Source of the DNA: Ochotona curzoniae
Taxonomy: Eukaryota; Chordata; Mammalia; Lagomorpha; Ochotonidae
Assembly (NCBI RefSeq): GCF_017591425.1
Contig: NW_024467121.1
Coordinates: 23,014,707-23,078,706 of the forward strand
Direction: 5' to 3'
DNA length: 64,000 nucleotides
A model generated the notes under the pieces. The model had not been told where the DNA came from, made no database searches, and saw nothing but the letters and a program-made list of their open reading frames with translations. Made by a program: the position numbers and the translations under genes. Shown here one piece after another: positions 34,018-43,934 of the stretch; positions within the stretch are counted from its first letter, which is position 1; each line of letters begins with the position of its first letter.

Positions 34018-34135
34018 TTTGAGTTGAGGAAATAAGGTGATTAGAGCTGCTAAGTAGAAAGTACCTATTACCTCATGGAGGTAGGATCTGAACTCATTTG
34101 TATCTTGATGCTGAGGTAGCTATACTGCCTATCAG
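34018..34135 (-). repeat. possible MIR, antisense, very decayed
   Basis: 'gagttgaggaaataaggtga', 'gatctgaactcatttg' and 'agctatactgcc' sit at the right spacing for an antisense MIR, but much is lost. Confidence 0.4.
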
Positions 34136-34263
34136 CAGAACCCCAAATGGGCTGGATTTTTGCACCAAGTCTTTTTTTGGAGCCTGGCCAGGAACATAAT
34201 TCAATCTCCCACACATCCGGGGCTCTCACTGCTGCCTCTCCTATGTGATATGGCATCTGGCGT

Positions 34264-34291
34264 GGGGGGGCGGGGCGGGGTGGGTAGGGGG
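34264..34291 (+). other. G-quadruplex-forming tract
   Basis: The run reads G7-C-G4-C-G4-T-G3-TA-G5: five G-runs with loops of 1-2 bases, the arrangement that favours a very stable G-quadruplex on the plus strand. It is not part of a recognised repeat. Confidence 0.7.
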
Positions 34292-34299
34292 AACCACAT

Positions 34300-34849
34300 C
34301 AAAAGTTGGTGCTTTTCTCTGAAATTCTTGGTGAGCCCCCCTCCAAACAGTGATTGGCTCAGGGCACCATTTTGGCTGCAATCCTGCAGAGTTTCATTTT
34401 CACGTTTTTATTGAAAAATCGAAATCTAGGGAATTAGAGCCTTTTCATATTGATTTTGCAGGGGCAAGTGAAAATTGCATTCTGTACAACACCTAGAAAA
34501 GTACCACCCTGAGCGGTGGCAAAGCTGACTTCGGCAGTGACATGCACCTGGTGTGGCAGGATGGGAGCACACAAGGTGGCCTTGCTGTTATTTGTCCAAG
34601 CGACAAAGGCAGAGCTAATTTTTGATCCCCATGAAATGATTTATACAATTACAATTGGAGTTGGTTTTCGTTTCACTTGAGAGATGCGAAAAGAACTTTG
34701 GGAAATAAGAATCCTTAGTATCTCCTTGAAGCAAGTGGGGAGGAGGGTCAGGTAGGAGCATCCTCCTGCACCGGCATGGTGTTTTAGGGCCATGTGGAGA
34801 ATCAGTAGGAGTTCTGGAGTCTTTGTTCACATGGAGGTCCAGCTCTCTC
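34300..34849. other. single-copy DNA, nothing recognised
   Basis: No feature was recognised. Confidence 0.4.
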
Positions 34850-35005
34850 CCACGTGCTCAGATCTTGCTCTGCTGACTTACTACCTGGATGATCTCTTAC
34901 AGACCATTTAGGTTCATGAACCTCAGTATTTTCATCTCTAAAACGGGGATAATCCAAACCACTGTTGTTACAAGAAATGATGGAATGAATGCTAGTGGTC
35001 TGCCC
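34850..35005 (+). repeat. MIR
   Basis: 'tgctgacttactacctggat', 'gaacctcagtattttcatct', 'ctaaaacggggataatccaa' and 'caagaaatgatggaatgaat' follow the MIR plus-strand order. Confidence 0.85.
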
Positions 35006-35850
35006 AAAAGCTTTGGGTTTGATAAGATTGATCACACACAGGCGTTTAGGATGGGAGGTATGTTAGGGGATGCTCTGATGCCGTGTTATTTATTTCCTTA
35101 CTTCAGGGTAAATGCCTCCAAAGTGGTTGTAGCCAAACACCCTGCCATGCGCCTACAGAGCTGCCTCTGGGAAAGACATCCCGTGTGTTAAAACCCGGAA
35201 ACAATTGGCTTGTCCAGCCTTCTCCCTCCAGTCTTCTTTAGCACTGGTAAAGTGTCCTCTCTTCCCTCTCCCCTACGCAAGCTAATCGTTAGCAGCAGCC
35301 AAAGCCCTGAAAGTAATCCTGGCAGAACATGAACCTGTCTCTGCCAAGCAGGTGAGGAGGGGGCACTTGGGGATAGAAATGTGGGCAGCCCCTGGCAGAG
35401 GAGGGGCTCTGTCAACCTGCAGGACCCCTCGTGGTATCCCCCAGAGCCTCCAGCTTTGAGAGCAGCTCATGGAGTCGGCCTTCCTGAACCTTTCAGCCAG
35501 ACGGGTTGCCCTCCCTGTAAGTAGCTGAACAACTGTTTTGAAGATGAAAAGCCCTTGGAACTGGCTCAGTTGCTTGATGATCACTGTGTAACATGCAGAG
35601 GAATCACGTCCCAGCACCGTGCCTGCTCCAGAGTGAGCGAAAGGCAAACTGTACCGGAAACGCCCAGAGCCAAAGAGAAGGAAAGAACGTTCTAGGGGGT
35701 GGGAGGAAGGGAAATAGGGGCAGGGGATGCCGCCTGTGCTTTGAAATCCTTGCCACAGAAAAAGTTCTTTCCATTGGATTCTCTTCCAACCTGCCCCCGA
35801 GGACAACAACTGGACGTGGCATGTGACAGGCGCTGCAGGAGGATCCCGTT
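35006..35850. other. single-copy DNA upstream of the GC-rich patch
   Basis: No repeat is recognised. The minus strand is open for 314 codons from 36226 to 35282. The peptide is low in recognisable structure and I do not regard it as a gene. Confidence 0.45.
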
Positions 35851-36180
35851 TCACACATGCAGCTGTAATATCTGGCACGCAGGTGTCTGATGCTGTTCGC
35901 CAGCTGCTCTGTAGCGCCTGGTTTCCGCGGAGGGGGCGGGGCCAGGCCAAGCCTCCCACGTGCTGCTGCCGCTGCCCTGGGAGAGGAGGGGGCTGGAAAT
36001 GCCTGGTGCTGATGGAGGAGGAGGTGCGCAGCGTTTGAGGCAGTGTTGGATCTGCCCGGTGCCTGTCTTGCAGGAGCCAGGGATCTCTGCTCCTGGGCTC
36101 TTCCGGGACGGGACTGCAACTCCCTTCTCTTTCCACACTTCTCTCCCCGCTGCTGCTGGTCTTTCTTGAGCCTGGTAGGA
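35851..36180. promoter_or_regulatory. small GC-rich patch with GC box and E-box
   Basis: The segment is GC-rich, has about a dozen CpGs, a GC box (GGGGGCGGGGCC, 35931-35942) and a palindromic CACGTG at 35957-35962. It looks like a weak CpG-island promoter or enhancer. There is no TATA box. All three minus-strand frames are open over 35851-36119, a consequence of the composition. Confidence 0.3.
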
Positions 36181-36599
36181 GGGAGTGCCCAGGCTTGGAC
36201 AAGGCTTGCAGGAGAAAGAGAACCATGGGGAGCCCATGGCCAAGGCCATGACCAGTGAACGGTTGTCTTCGTGGGTTTGCCTCCAGGGTGTTACAATGTG
36301 GTTGAAGGTACAGTCTCTCCCTTGTGCCTCATATGCTGATTTTTGAAGAAACCATGACAGCCCCACCTCCTTGACATTGATTGTTCTGCTGTAGCTAGAC
36401 CAGGCAGATAGGAGTGCCCTTGCCACAGGCCTCCCCTTTGGGGGAGCAGAAGAGGAGGCGGCAGGGGATTGTTCATGCTTTTCCTGCTTAGCTAGAAGCT
36501 TCTCCCGTGGGAGGCCCTCTTACCTTCTCTCTATCCAAGTTGTTGTTTTTCCTTCTGCACCTTCAGAGGAAGCTGAGGTTGATATAACACATCTTTCTT
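36181..36599. other. single-copy DNA, nothing recognised
   Basis: No feature was recognised. Confidence 0.4.
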
Positions 36600-37085
36600 A
36601 TATGAATTTTAAGTTATTTTATTATGTTCTCCCTCCACATTTCCCTCTCTCACCATTCCCCCTCCCCCATATTATTACAATAGTATAGTGCTTTAGTAGC
36701 AATTATAGGCTTAACATTCTGCTATTTACGTGTCTCATGGCATTGTAGATATAGACAAAGCTAGAAAACCTAGTATCCTATTATTGAGGCATATTGAACT
36801 GTTTCAATGAGAGTCCTTTTATCTGGAAGTAAAGATGTGTGCTACAATGTATCTTTTCTTCTCCATATGCTAGTCTCCATTATTCAGTTCATCTAGAGAA
36901 TCCATAAACTTGTTCATTTATATATCTATTTATTTTGTATTTTGCATGAATGTTGCCTTATATCAAAGAGAATGTATGGTATTTGTTCTTTTGAGATTGA
37001 CTTATTTCAGTGAGCATAATGTCTCCAGTTATGGACCACTTTGTTGCAAATGGTAGAACCACGAAAAAGATGTAATATTTCTTCT
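36600..37085 (-). repeat. lagomorph-type L1 3' end, antisense
   Basis: 'gagattgacttatttcagtg', 'agcataatgtctccagttat', 'cactttgttgcaaatggtag' and 'tgccttatatcaaagagaat' are the antisense of the end of L1 ORF2. The G-rich 3' UTR and the end lie at about 36605-36680. Only the terminal 0.5 kb is present and the ORF remnant is not intact. Confidence 0.8.
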
Positions 37086-37087
37086 GT

Positions 37088-37255
37088 GCCAATCATTGAG
37101 TCATTGACTTGGGTGCTAATACTGTCCCCCCTCAAGGATCACAAAACTGAGGAATAGGGTCAGTATGTCTTGCCCAACGTCACACTGCTGGTCTGTAGCA
37201 GAACTAGATTGTGCTGCAGGATTTGCAAGCCTGTGATCTTCCTGCACCCTTCAGC
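37088..37255 (-). repeat. MIR, antisense
   Basis: 'atcacaaaactgaggaatag', 'tatgtcttgcccaacgtcac' and 'actgctggtctgtagcagaa' match antisense MIR in order. Confidence 0.75.
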
Positions 37256-37339
37256 ATCACCAACAACCTGGAGGATGAACTCATAGCCAAGGTCTCCGGG
37301 ACATACCCTTTCTTTCATGGGATCATGTCTTTTGGGGGA

Positions 37340-37680
37340 ATAATGCCTTTCATTTGATCAGCACCTGTTGTATATCAGGCTCTGTCTAATACCTGGAGTT
37401 AACCTTGACTGACATTCTCTTCTCTCAGAAAGTTTCCAATATGGTGCAACGGCCCACGTCAAGCAGATACTCACGCAAGTTCATGAATGGACTGGTTATA
37501 GTTGTGCTCTGTGAACTGTCCTGGGGGAAGCTTGTCAGGAGAAATTGAGGAAGGCTTCCCTGAAGAGACAGTGTCTCTTGGCTGTCCAGCTGTTGTCTTG
37601 AGGGGTGGGTGATAACTCTGGGCAAGGACAGCATCCTAACAGACAGAGCAAGGAATTCCCAGATTGTTCCAGGTCAGGTG
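37340..37680 (-). repeat. L2 LINE 3' end, antisense
   Basis: 'ttgatcagcacctgttgtat' and 'atcaggctctgtctaatacc' (the 'gagcacctactatgtgccag' signature), 'ggaaggcttccctgaagaga' and 'ggaattcccagattgttcca' follow antisense L2 order over about 0.34 kb. Confidence 0.7.
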
Positions 37681-38060
37681 GACGTGGGCAGTCAGGCTTC
37701 ATGCAGGTACTCCTATTCTGCTCTGAAAGGAGTTAGCAGGTAGGCTTCTAACCGCCTGAGAAGGACAACCCCACTGCAGCATAGGCTTAGCACTACCTTG
37801 GTACTAGCTGGCCACTGGATGGGATGGCCGCGGCTTCTGTTTGGGTCTGTATTTTTCCTGGTGTCTGAGGGACAGTCCCTGTGACCCTTCTAGGCCAGTC
37901 CACCAGGAATGGAAAATCACTTGTTGAAAACATAAACAGAGCATATAATAATTGGCAGCAACAGGCAGCTAATCACCATTCTCTCTCCTCTTGCCCTTCC
38001 TCTGATCTTGTTGATGAGGCAGTCCCCCATGTTTCTGTCACATGTTTGCTTTGCTCTTAA
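37681..38060. other. single-copy DNA, nothing recognised
   Basis: No feature was recognised. Confidence 0.4.
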
Positions 38061-38073
38061 AAACACACAATAC

Positions 38074-38388
38074 GGGCCCGGCGCGGTGGCGCAGTGGTTA
38101 AGGTCCTCGCCTTGCATGTGCCGCGATCCCATATGGGCACTGGTTCTATCCCGGAGGCCCCGTTTCCCATCCAGCTCCCTGCCTGTGGCCCGGGAAAGCA
38201 GTTGAGGACGGCCCGAAGCTTTGGGATCCTGCACCTGCGTGGGAGACCCGGAAGAGGCTCCTGGCTTCGGATCGGCATAGCATCAGCCGTTGCGCTCACT
38301 TGGGGAGTGAATCATCGGACGGAAGATCTTCCTCTCTGTCTCTCCTCTCTGTAATCTGCCTTTCCAATAAAAATAAAAATAAATCTTT
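38074..38388 (+). repeat. lagomorph C-SINE, youngest copy in the window
   Basis: It begins with the intact head 'gggcccggcgcggtggcgca', keeps the A-box region and B box 'ggttctatccc', and retains CpGs in 'ttcggatcggc' and 'atcatcggacggaagatc'. It ends 'cctttccaataaaaataa'. Its low divergence suggests a recent insertion whose internal pol III promoter could still work. Confidence 0.98.

Positions 38389-38390
<2 letters not shown>

Positions 38391-38432
<42 letters not shown>
38391..38432. repeat. (AC)21 microsatellite at the SINE tail
   Basis: Twenty-one AC units run into 'aatac'. The left flank of the SINE carries 'aaacacacaatac' at 38061-38073 and the right flank ends with the same bases at 38437, so the tract lies inside the right-hand target-site duplication. 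Confidence 0.95.
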
Positions 38433-38435
<3 letters not shown>

Positions 38436-38437
38436 AC

Positions 38438-39200
38438 AACCTCTGAGTGCTTGCGGCTTCATCCAGGGTCAACTCCTCCTGCTTTGGGTAGAGGCAGTGG
38501 CCCAGGCAGACCCCCAAATGCTGAGGCAGACCCCAAAGAAAGGAGTGGCAGGGCAAGCATCCTCTGGTCTCATCTCCTTCTGGGAGAACTTTGGAAGAAT
38601 GATGTATCTCCTCTGCCTCATTGCCCCAACAAAACTGGAAACTTCTCTATTACACTTGGGAACTTTAGTTGTTTGGGGCGAGCTGGCCACCAGCTCTTTA
38701 CTGACTTTTGGCCCCTTCTCATATACAGCCCAGATGAAATGTTCAGTCCACCTTCCTACCAGTTAGGTGTTTAGGGTGCCCTGGACTACAGAAAATGGTG
38801 ACACCTTCCCACACAACCCCAGAAAAGAGCAGTAGTTTTTTTACCCTGTCCTAACTTGTCTGGGAGTGCTCTGGGACCTGGTGCCATGTGATACAAAACA
38901 GCTGGCTGGACCGTTGTATTTTCCAGCACCTTGAGTAGCTGGTTTGGTTCTTGAGGACAGCGTTACTAAAAAGGTTTTACTAAAAAGGTTTTCATTTGGC
39001 TCCCCTCTTCAACTTTTAGCAATCTTTTTTTTTTTTCCACCTTGAAAGCGTCACCATCCACATCTTTCATGCTGTCTTGGTTCATTTTTCTGAATGATTT
39101 ATTAGGAAAAAGACTGGAGATGTCAATAGCAAAGGGCCAGCATCTGGTGAGGGTCCTCTTGTGTGTCAGCCTGTGGTAGAAGTCAGAAGGACAGTACTGT
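38438..39200. other. single-copy DNA, nothing recognised
   Basis: Includes a T-run near 39027. An open frame of about 100 codons on each strand shows no known domain. Confidence 0.45.
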
Positions 39201-39208
39201 GGAGAGAG

Positions 39209-39248
<40 letters not shown>

Positions 39249-39250
39249 GG
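39201..39250. repeat. (GA)n microsatellite
   Basis: About 50 bases of GA repeats with two GGA interruptions. It is not directly joined to a SINE. Confidence 0.9.
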
Positions 39251-39280
39251 ACATGGTAACTTTTCTAACAAACTTTTTGG

Positions 39281-39600
39281 GCAGGCACGGTGTCATCACA
39301 GATGTATCCTTTATCTCAGGCATTGGCATCCCATATGGGCACCTGTTGGAGTCCCAGCTGCTCCATTCCCAATCAGGCCTCCTGTTAATAGCCTGGAAAG
39401 CAATAGAGGATAGGTAGTCCAATTCTTGGCCGGCTGCACCCATGTTGAAGACCCAGAAGGTGCTCCTGATGCCTTGCTTTTGGATCAGCTCAGCTCTGGC
39501 CACTGTGGCCATCTGCAGAGTAAACCAGCAGATGGAAGATCTCTTTCTCTCTCCCATCTGTAATTCTAACTTTCAAATAAAAAATAAATTTTTAAATAAA
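39281..39600 (+). repeat. lagomorph C-SINE
   Basis: 'gggcaggcacggtgtcatca', 'ggcatcccatatgggcacct', 'agtcccagctgctccattcc' and the tail 'actttcaaataaaaaataaa' are present in order. Confidence 0.9.
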
Positions 39601-39639
39601 GTAAAATGAAGAGAGAAAACTTGTCCTTTCTATAACAAA

Positions 39640-39785
39640 TCCACTCCTATGATAACATCAATGTCTTCATGAAAGACATTTTAATTCAATCAGCTATTAG
39701 GGTCCCACCCCTCAACATTATTGATTTTGGGGATTATGGTTCCAATAGATGAGCTTTGGGGGACACATTTTAACTAAAGCAACCC
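39640..39785 (+). repeat. ancient interspersed repeat, 3' part, family uncertain
   Basis: 'ttcaatcagctattagggtc', 'ccacccctcaacattattga', 'gattatggttccaatagatg' and 'agctttgggggacaca' match the end of a common mammalian repeat ('gccccacctcctaatacca', 'ggatttcaacatatgaattt', 'ggggggacacaaaca'). Confidence 0.5.
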
Positions 39786-39815
39786 TGAAGGAGATCTTGG
39801 TCTTGTCTTACTTCT

Positions 39816-40157
39816 TCTTCTTTTTTTTTTTTTTAAGATGTATATATTTATTGGAAAGTCAGATATATAGAGAGGAGGAGAGACAGAGAGGAAGATCTTC
39901 CGTCCGATGATTCACTCCCCAAGTGAGCGCTACGGGCCAATGTTATGGCCGATCCGAAGCCAGGATTCAGGAACTTCTTCCTGGTATCCAACACAGCTGC
40001 AGGGTCCCAAGTCTTTGGGCCGTCCTCAACTGCCTTCCCAGGCCACAGGCAGGGAGCTGGATGGGAAGTGGAGCTGCCAGGATTAGAACTGGTGCCCATA
40101 TGGGATCCTGGCGCGTTCAAGGCGAGGACTTTAGCCGCTAGGCCACGCCGCTGGGCC
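39816..40157 (-). repeat. lagomorph C-SINE, young, with TSD
   Basis: T-run, 'ggaaagtcagatatatagag', 'gatcttccgtccgatgattc' and the head 'taggccacgccgctgggcc' indicate a young copy. The 14-mer 'cttgtcttacttct' is present at 39802-39815 and 40158-40171. Confidence 0.97.
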
Positions 40158-40171
40158 CTTGTCTTACTTCT

Positions 40172-40390
40172 GAACGGGAGGGCATTAGGCCACTTCAGGG
40201 GTCTGTCCCAGCAATGATGCTGTTGTGGATTCCAGTTTCCTTTGGAACCATTTCCCTGCAATTCAAGGACTTTCTTTCCTCTTGGTGACTGTGCAGGTGG
40301 ATGGCTGTGGAAGGAACAAGGAGATCACTTGAAATCTCAAAATGGGAAGTATTGGTGGAAAGTTGTCTAACCCATGAGCCCTGGACATAC
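40172..40390. other. single-copy DNA between SINEs
   Basis: No feature was recognised. Confidence 0.4.
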
Positions 40391-40689
40391 TTTTTTAAAA
40401 TTTATTTTTATTGGAAAGTGAGATATACAGAGAGAAGGAGAGACAGAGGAAGATCTTCTGTTCACTCCCCAAGTGGCCCCAGTGGCCAGAGTTGAGCCAA
40501 TCCAAAGCCAGGAGCTTCTTCCAAGTCTCCCACGCAGGTGCAGGCCCCCAAAGCTTTGGGCTGTCCTCAACTGCTTTCCAAGGCCACAAACTGGGAGCTG
40601 GATGGGAAGTGGGGCCTCTGGGACAGCACCCATATGGGATCGCGGCACATGCAAGGCAAGGACTAGCTGCTAGGCCACCGCGCTGACCC
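40391..40689 (-). repeat. lagomorph C-SINE, young, slightly shortened
   Basis: 'aaatttatttttattggaaa', 'gtgagatatacagagagaag', 'gtctcccacgcaggtgcagg' and the head 'taggccaccgcgctgaccc'. Several short internal deletions are evident against neighbouring copies (for example 'cttctgttcactcccc', where the usual 'ccgtccgatga' is lost). Confidence 0.95.
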
Positions 40690-41404
40690 CCTGCACACAT
40701 TCTTAAATTTTCCTAAGTTTTAAGCAACTATCTAATATGTGTCCTCTCAATCCTTATGTTCTAGAGGCTTCAAAGGAAAATTTCCTCCTTTATTTTTTTT
40801 TCATTTGTGATCTATACCCAGTCAATAAATAGAGTTTATGATCTGCTGTAGGCAGAAAGAATTCTGGAAGTTTATTTTCAGATCCTTACTTCTTCTAAAA
40901 CGTGTGCATTTGATTAAGCTTTTAGTGTGGCAATTAATAATCTCAAACACCAAGCATAAGTTTGCACTGGAACTTGACATTCCTCATCCCCCTGGCACTT
41001 TCCAGTTCCCATTTGGGAGAACTCGATGAGAATTTTTGGTTTTGCCCACTTCTGTTGGAAAAGAAGATTTGGGATTTGGAAACAGACCCATCCCTTCCCT
41101 GAGAGAAGCAGACTGCATCACTGGGCAGGTTCTACGCCAAGAAAAGATGCCGAACACATTCAGATACCAAAAAAACTTTTCTGGAAATATATTTGTATGT
41201 CTTTGCGATACATTGAAAAGGTCTACTTTTTTTTTTTCACTTGAGAAAGTTAAAAAGAACTGTTACCTACTGAAATACAGGTAGAATTGTCTTCTAATCA
41301 ACTCCCAGGAATAGACATACCTGCACAATTAGCATAAATTCTCTGAGCATTGTCACCAATGCCAGGAGTTTCTTTCTGTTCAATGAAAATTGAGTCAGAG
41401 TCCA
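40690..41404. other. single-copy DNA, nothing recognised
   Basis: AT-rich sequence without a recognised repeat. An 82-codon frame at 41036-41284 has no known motif. Confidence 0.45.
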
Positions 41405-41744
41405 TAGTTTTTAATACTTTTTTAAAGATTTATTTATTTTATTGGAAAGTCAGATATACTTAGAGGAGGAGAGACAACGAAAAAGATCTTGCATCTGCTA
41501 ATTCACTACCCAAGTGGCCCCAATGGCCGGAGATGAGCTGATCTGAAGCCAGGAGCCAGGAGCTGCTTCCGGGTCTTCCATGCAGGCACAGGGTCCCAAG
41601 GCATTAGGCTGTCCTCGACTGCTTTTGCAGGCCACAAGCAGGGAGCTGGATGAGAAGCAGGGTTGTTGGAACAGGAACCAGTGCCCATATGGGATCCTGG
41701 TGTACAAAGTGAGGACTTAAGCCATTAGGCTACTGCGCCAGGCC
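41405..41744 (-). repeat. lagomorph C-SINE, young, antisense
   Basis: 'aaagatttatttattttatt', 'ggaaagtcagatatacttag', 'gggtcttccatgcaggcaca' and the head 'ctactgcgccaggccc'. The head directly abuts the tail of the next SINE. Confidence 0.95.
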
Positions 41745-41745
41745 C

Positions 41746-42088
41746 TTAAAGATTCATTTTTATGTTAAAGGCAGAGTTACACAGAGAAGGAGAGACTCAG
41801 AGAAAGGAGAGTTAGGAAAGAGAGAGAGAGAGAGAGATCCTCTATCTACTGGCTCATTCCAGATGACTATCATGGATGCTGACCTAAAGCCAGGAGCCAG
41901 GATCCTTTTCCAGGTCTTCTACATGAATGCAGTGGCCCAAGATCCTGAGTAGTCTTTTGTTGCTTTCCCCAGCCTTAAGTAGGGAGCTGGATCAGAAGCA
42001 AAGCAATCTGGACTCGAGATGGCAGCCACATGGGATGGCACTGCCTGAGGCAGAGGTTTAGCCCACTATGCCATGGAGCTAGTCCCCT
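41746..42088 (-). repeat. lagomorph C-SINE, antisense
   Basis: 'ttaaagattcatttttatgt', a GA patch at about 41820-41836, 'ccaggtcttctacatgaatg' and 'actatgccatggagctagtc'. It is the older member of a head-to-tail pair. Confidence 0.9.
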
Positions 42089-42091
42089 CTA

Positions 42092-42290
42092 GATTTTATT
42101 TTTAGAGTAGTTTTAAGTACACACACACCAAAAAACCCAAGGCGGAAGGCAGAGATTTCCCATAGACTTTGAGCTGACTACACATCCAAGGCCTCTCCCA
42201 CTCTTAAGAGTCCCCCCACCCCACCCACCACCCCCACCGAGTGGAACTTCTGTGACAATAAATGAACCTGTACGGTCCCATCTGTATCAG
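42092..42290 (-). repeat. ancient L1M 3' UTR, antisense
   Basis: 'tttttagagtagttttaagt', 'aggcagagatttcccataga', 'ccaaggcctctcccactctt' and 'acaataaatgaacctgtacg' match antisense L1M 3' sequence ('tagagtagttttaagttcac', 'acaattgatgaacctacat'). Confidence 0.65.
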
Positions 42291-42473
42291 TGGAGGCCAG
42301 TGCAGTATGGAACTATTAGTGTTAGCTGCACTCTTTGCAGCTGCAGGGCTCACCCCCTCCTCTTGTCTCTGATGGCACGGGGTGTTGGTGACTGTCACTT
42401 TGTCTTCACAGCACTCTTCTGCACGGTGGCTGTCCTCTCCCAGATCCAAACCAGGAAACACACCATCCTGCTT

Positions 42474-42752
42474 CTTGAAAATTTTCATTTACTCATTTAT
42501 ATTTGAGAGAGGGAGAGAGTATCTCCCTCCCACAGGTTCACTCCCCAAAGTTTTGCAAAATCCAGGGGCCAGAAGCTCAATGCAGTTCACCTACAAGGTT
42601 GGCAGGGACCCAACCGCTTGAGCCAACACCTACTGCTTTCCAGGGTTGACATTCCCAAGGAAGCTAGACTCGGGAGCATAGCTGGATCTTGACCCCAAAC
42701 ACTCTGATACAGGATGTGGGCATCTTACCCAATGTACCCAATGCTCACCTTC
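42474..42752 (-). repeat. lagomorph C-SINE, old, antisense
   Basis: 'ttttcatttactcatttata', 'ggttcactccccaaagtttt', 'cttgagccaacacctactgc' and 'gggcatcttacccaatgtac' show a diverged copy. Confidence 0.75.
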
Positions 42753-43466
42753 ATTTCTGGTTTTAATTTTAACCGAAAGCTCAGGGCTAACAGGATGTGC
42801 ACCTGTCTATGACTCAGCCCCGCTGAGCTTTCTTCTCTTGCTGCAGATAATCGAGAATTGATTATACCACCTTCACAGCACGTCTGTTTGGAGGCTTAAG
42901 GATCTCAGCTCCAGCTCTGGATTTCTGTGGAAAAGTTCAATTAGCGTAAAACTATTAGGCAGCTCTGTAAATATAAGCAGACAGAAGTGGGTGAGGGTAC
43001 TCCTAGGTCCTGATGCCATGCCCAAACAAGAAAGGGAAATTATTGAGACAACCTTGATCTACAGAGTTTGCAGACAGAAGAATAGAGTCATAACAGCTTT
43101 ATTAAAAGCTGTGTTCAAAGTCCTATTGACACAAAGCCTTACAAAGAGAAGGCCTTGACCAAGGTGATTCTTGAGAAAAAAAGGCATTTCCTCATTAACA
43201 TAAGACCAAAGGGAGGAGCTAATGCCCATTCCTTGGTGTCCTAATTTTTTTTTATTAATAACATGTCACTTGAGTTATTGAAGTCATCAGGTTTTTTTTT
43301 AATTCAAATTACTTCTATTTTGTCTTGAACAGCCACAAGGGCAGAAGAGTTGCATACATTTTAGAGATCAAGTGTTGTGCCACTGAGGGGCCTTGTGGAG
43401 ACTTGGCGGCAGTGGAGAGCATTTTCTGAGCATCTCTAATAAGAATTGATATTAAAATAAAGCTTG
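42753..43466. other. single-copy DNA, nothing recognised
   Basis: T-runs near 43246 and 43294; no exon or repeat was recognised. Confidence 0.45.
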
Positions 43467-43695
43467 ATGGGGGCTGTACTATGGAATAGTAGGCTAATCC
43501 TTGGTCTGAGGCACCAACATTCCATACAGGCACTGGGTCATGTCTTGGCTGTTCTACTTCCCATTCAGCTCCCTGCTTGTGGCCTGAGAAATCAGTGGAG
43601 GATGCTCAGGTTCTTGAGTCCCTGCATCCACATGAGAGACCTGGAAGAAGCTCCTGGCTTTCTATTGGCTCAGCCCTGGCCATTGTGGTCACCTG
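43467..43695 (+). repeat. C-SINE lacking its tail
   Basis: 'gatgggggctgtactatgga', 'ccattcagctccctgcttgt' and 'gagagacctggaagaagctc' are present, but sequence stops near 'tgtggtcacctgaaaa' with no A-tail. The 3' end was lost by deletion. Confidence 0.8.
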
Positions 43696-43934
43696 AAAAG
43701 GGAAAGAAGAGGACGCAGGCCCTAAATTCTGACACTTACCATTGGCTCCTTTGCTGTTGGAGGCCACAGTCACTGCCCAGCCTCCTGGGGACTGGCTGGA
43801 GGGACTAGGTCGTAGGTACATGCTCCCTCCGTCTCTGCCACAGCCTCAACCTCACTACAGGCAAGGACTGCTGCTTCTGCTCCTCACACCTTTCCCTGCT
43901 CTGCGTTTCCATATTGCTTTTCGGGAGAGAGTTA
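43696..43934. other. single-copy DNA between SINEs
   Basis: No feature was recognised. Confidence 0.4.

Noticed and set aside
35446..35519. 74-bp plus-strand candidate exon ending at a gtaagt donor
   Set aside because: The acceptor is weak and only one frame is open for 23 codons; it is no better than chance.
35282..36226. 314-codon minus-strand open frame as a gene
   Set aside because: The other minus frames are also open over its 3' side, no signal peptide, domain or repeat is visible in the peptide, and no splice or Kozak evidence supports it. Reported only as part of a GC-rich patch.
38074..38388. tRNA gene
   Set aside because: The B box is present but the sequence cannot form a tRNA cloverleaf; it is the tRNA-derived head of a SINE.
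42212..42240. C-rich tract as a second independent quadruplex finding
   Set aside because: It lies within the decayed L1M segment at 42092-42290, whose consensus is itself C-rich there, so it is less informative than the tracts at 34264 and 44106.
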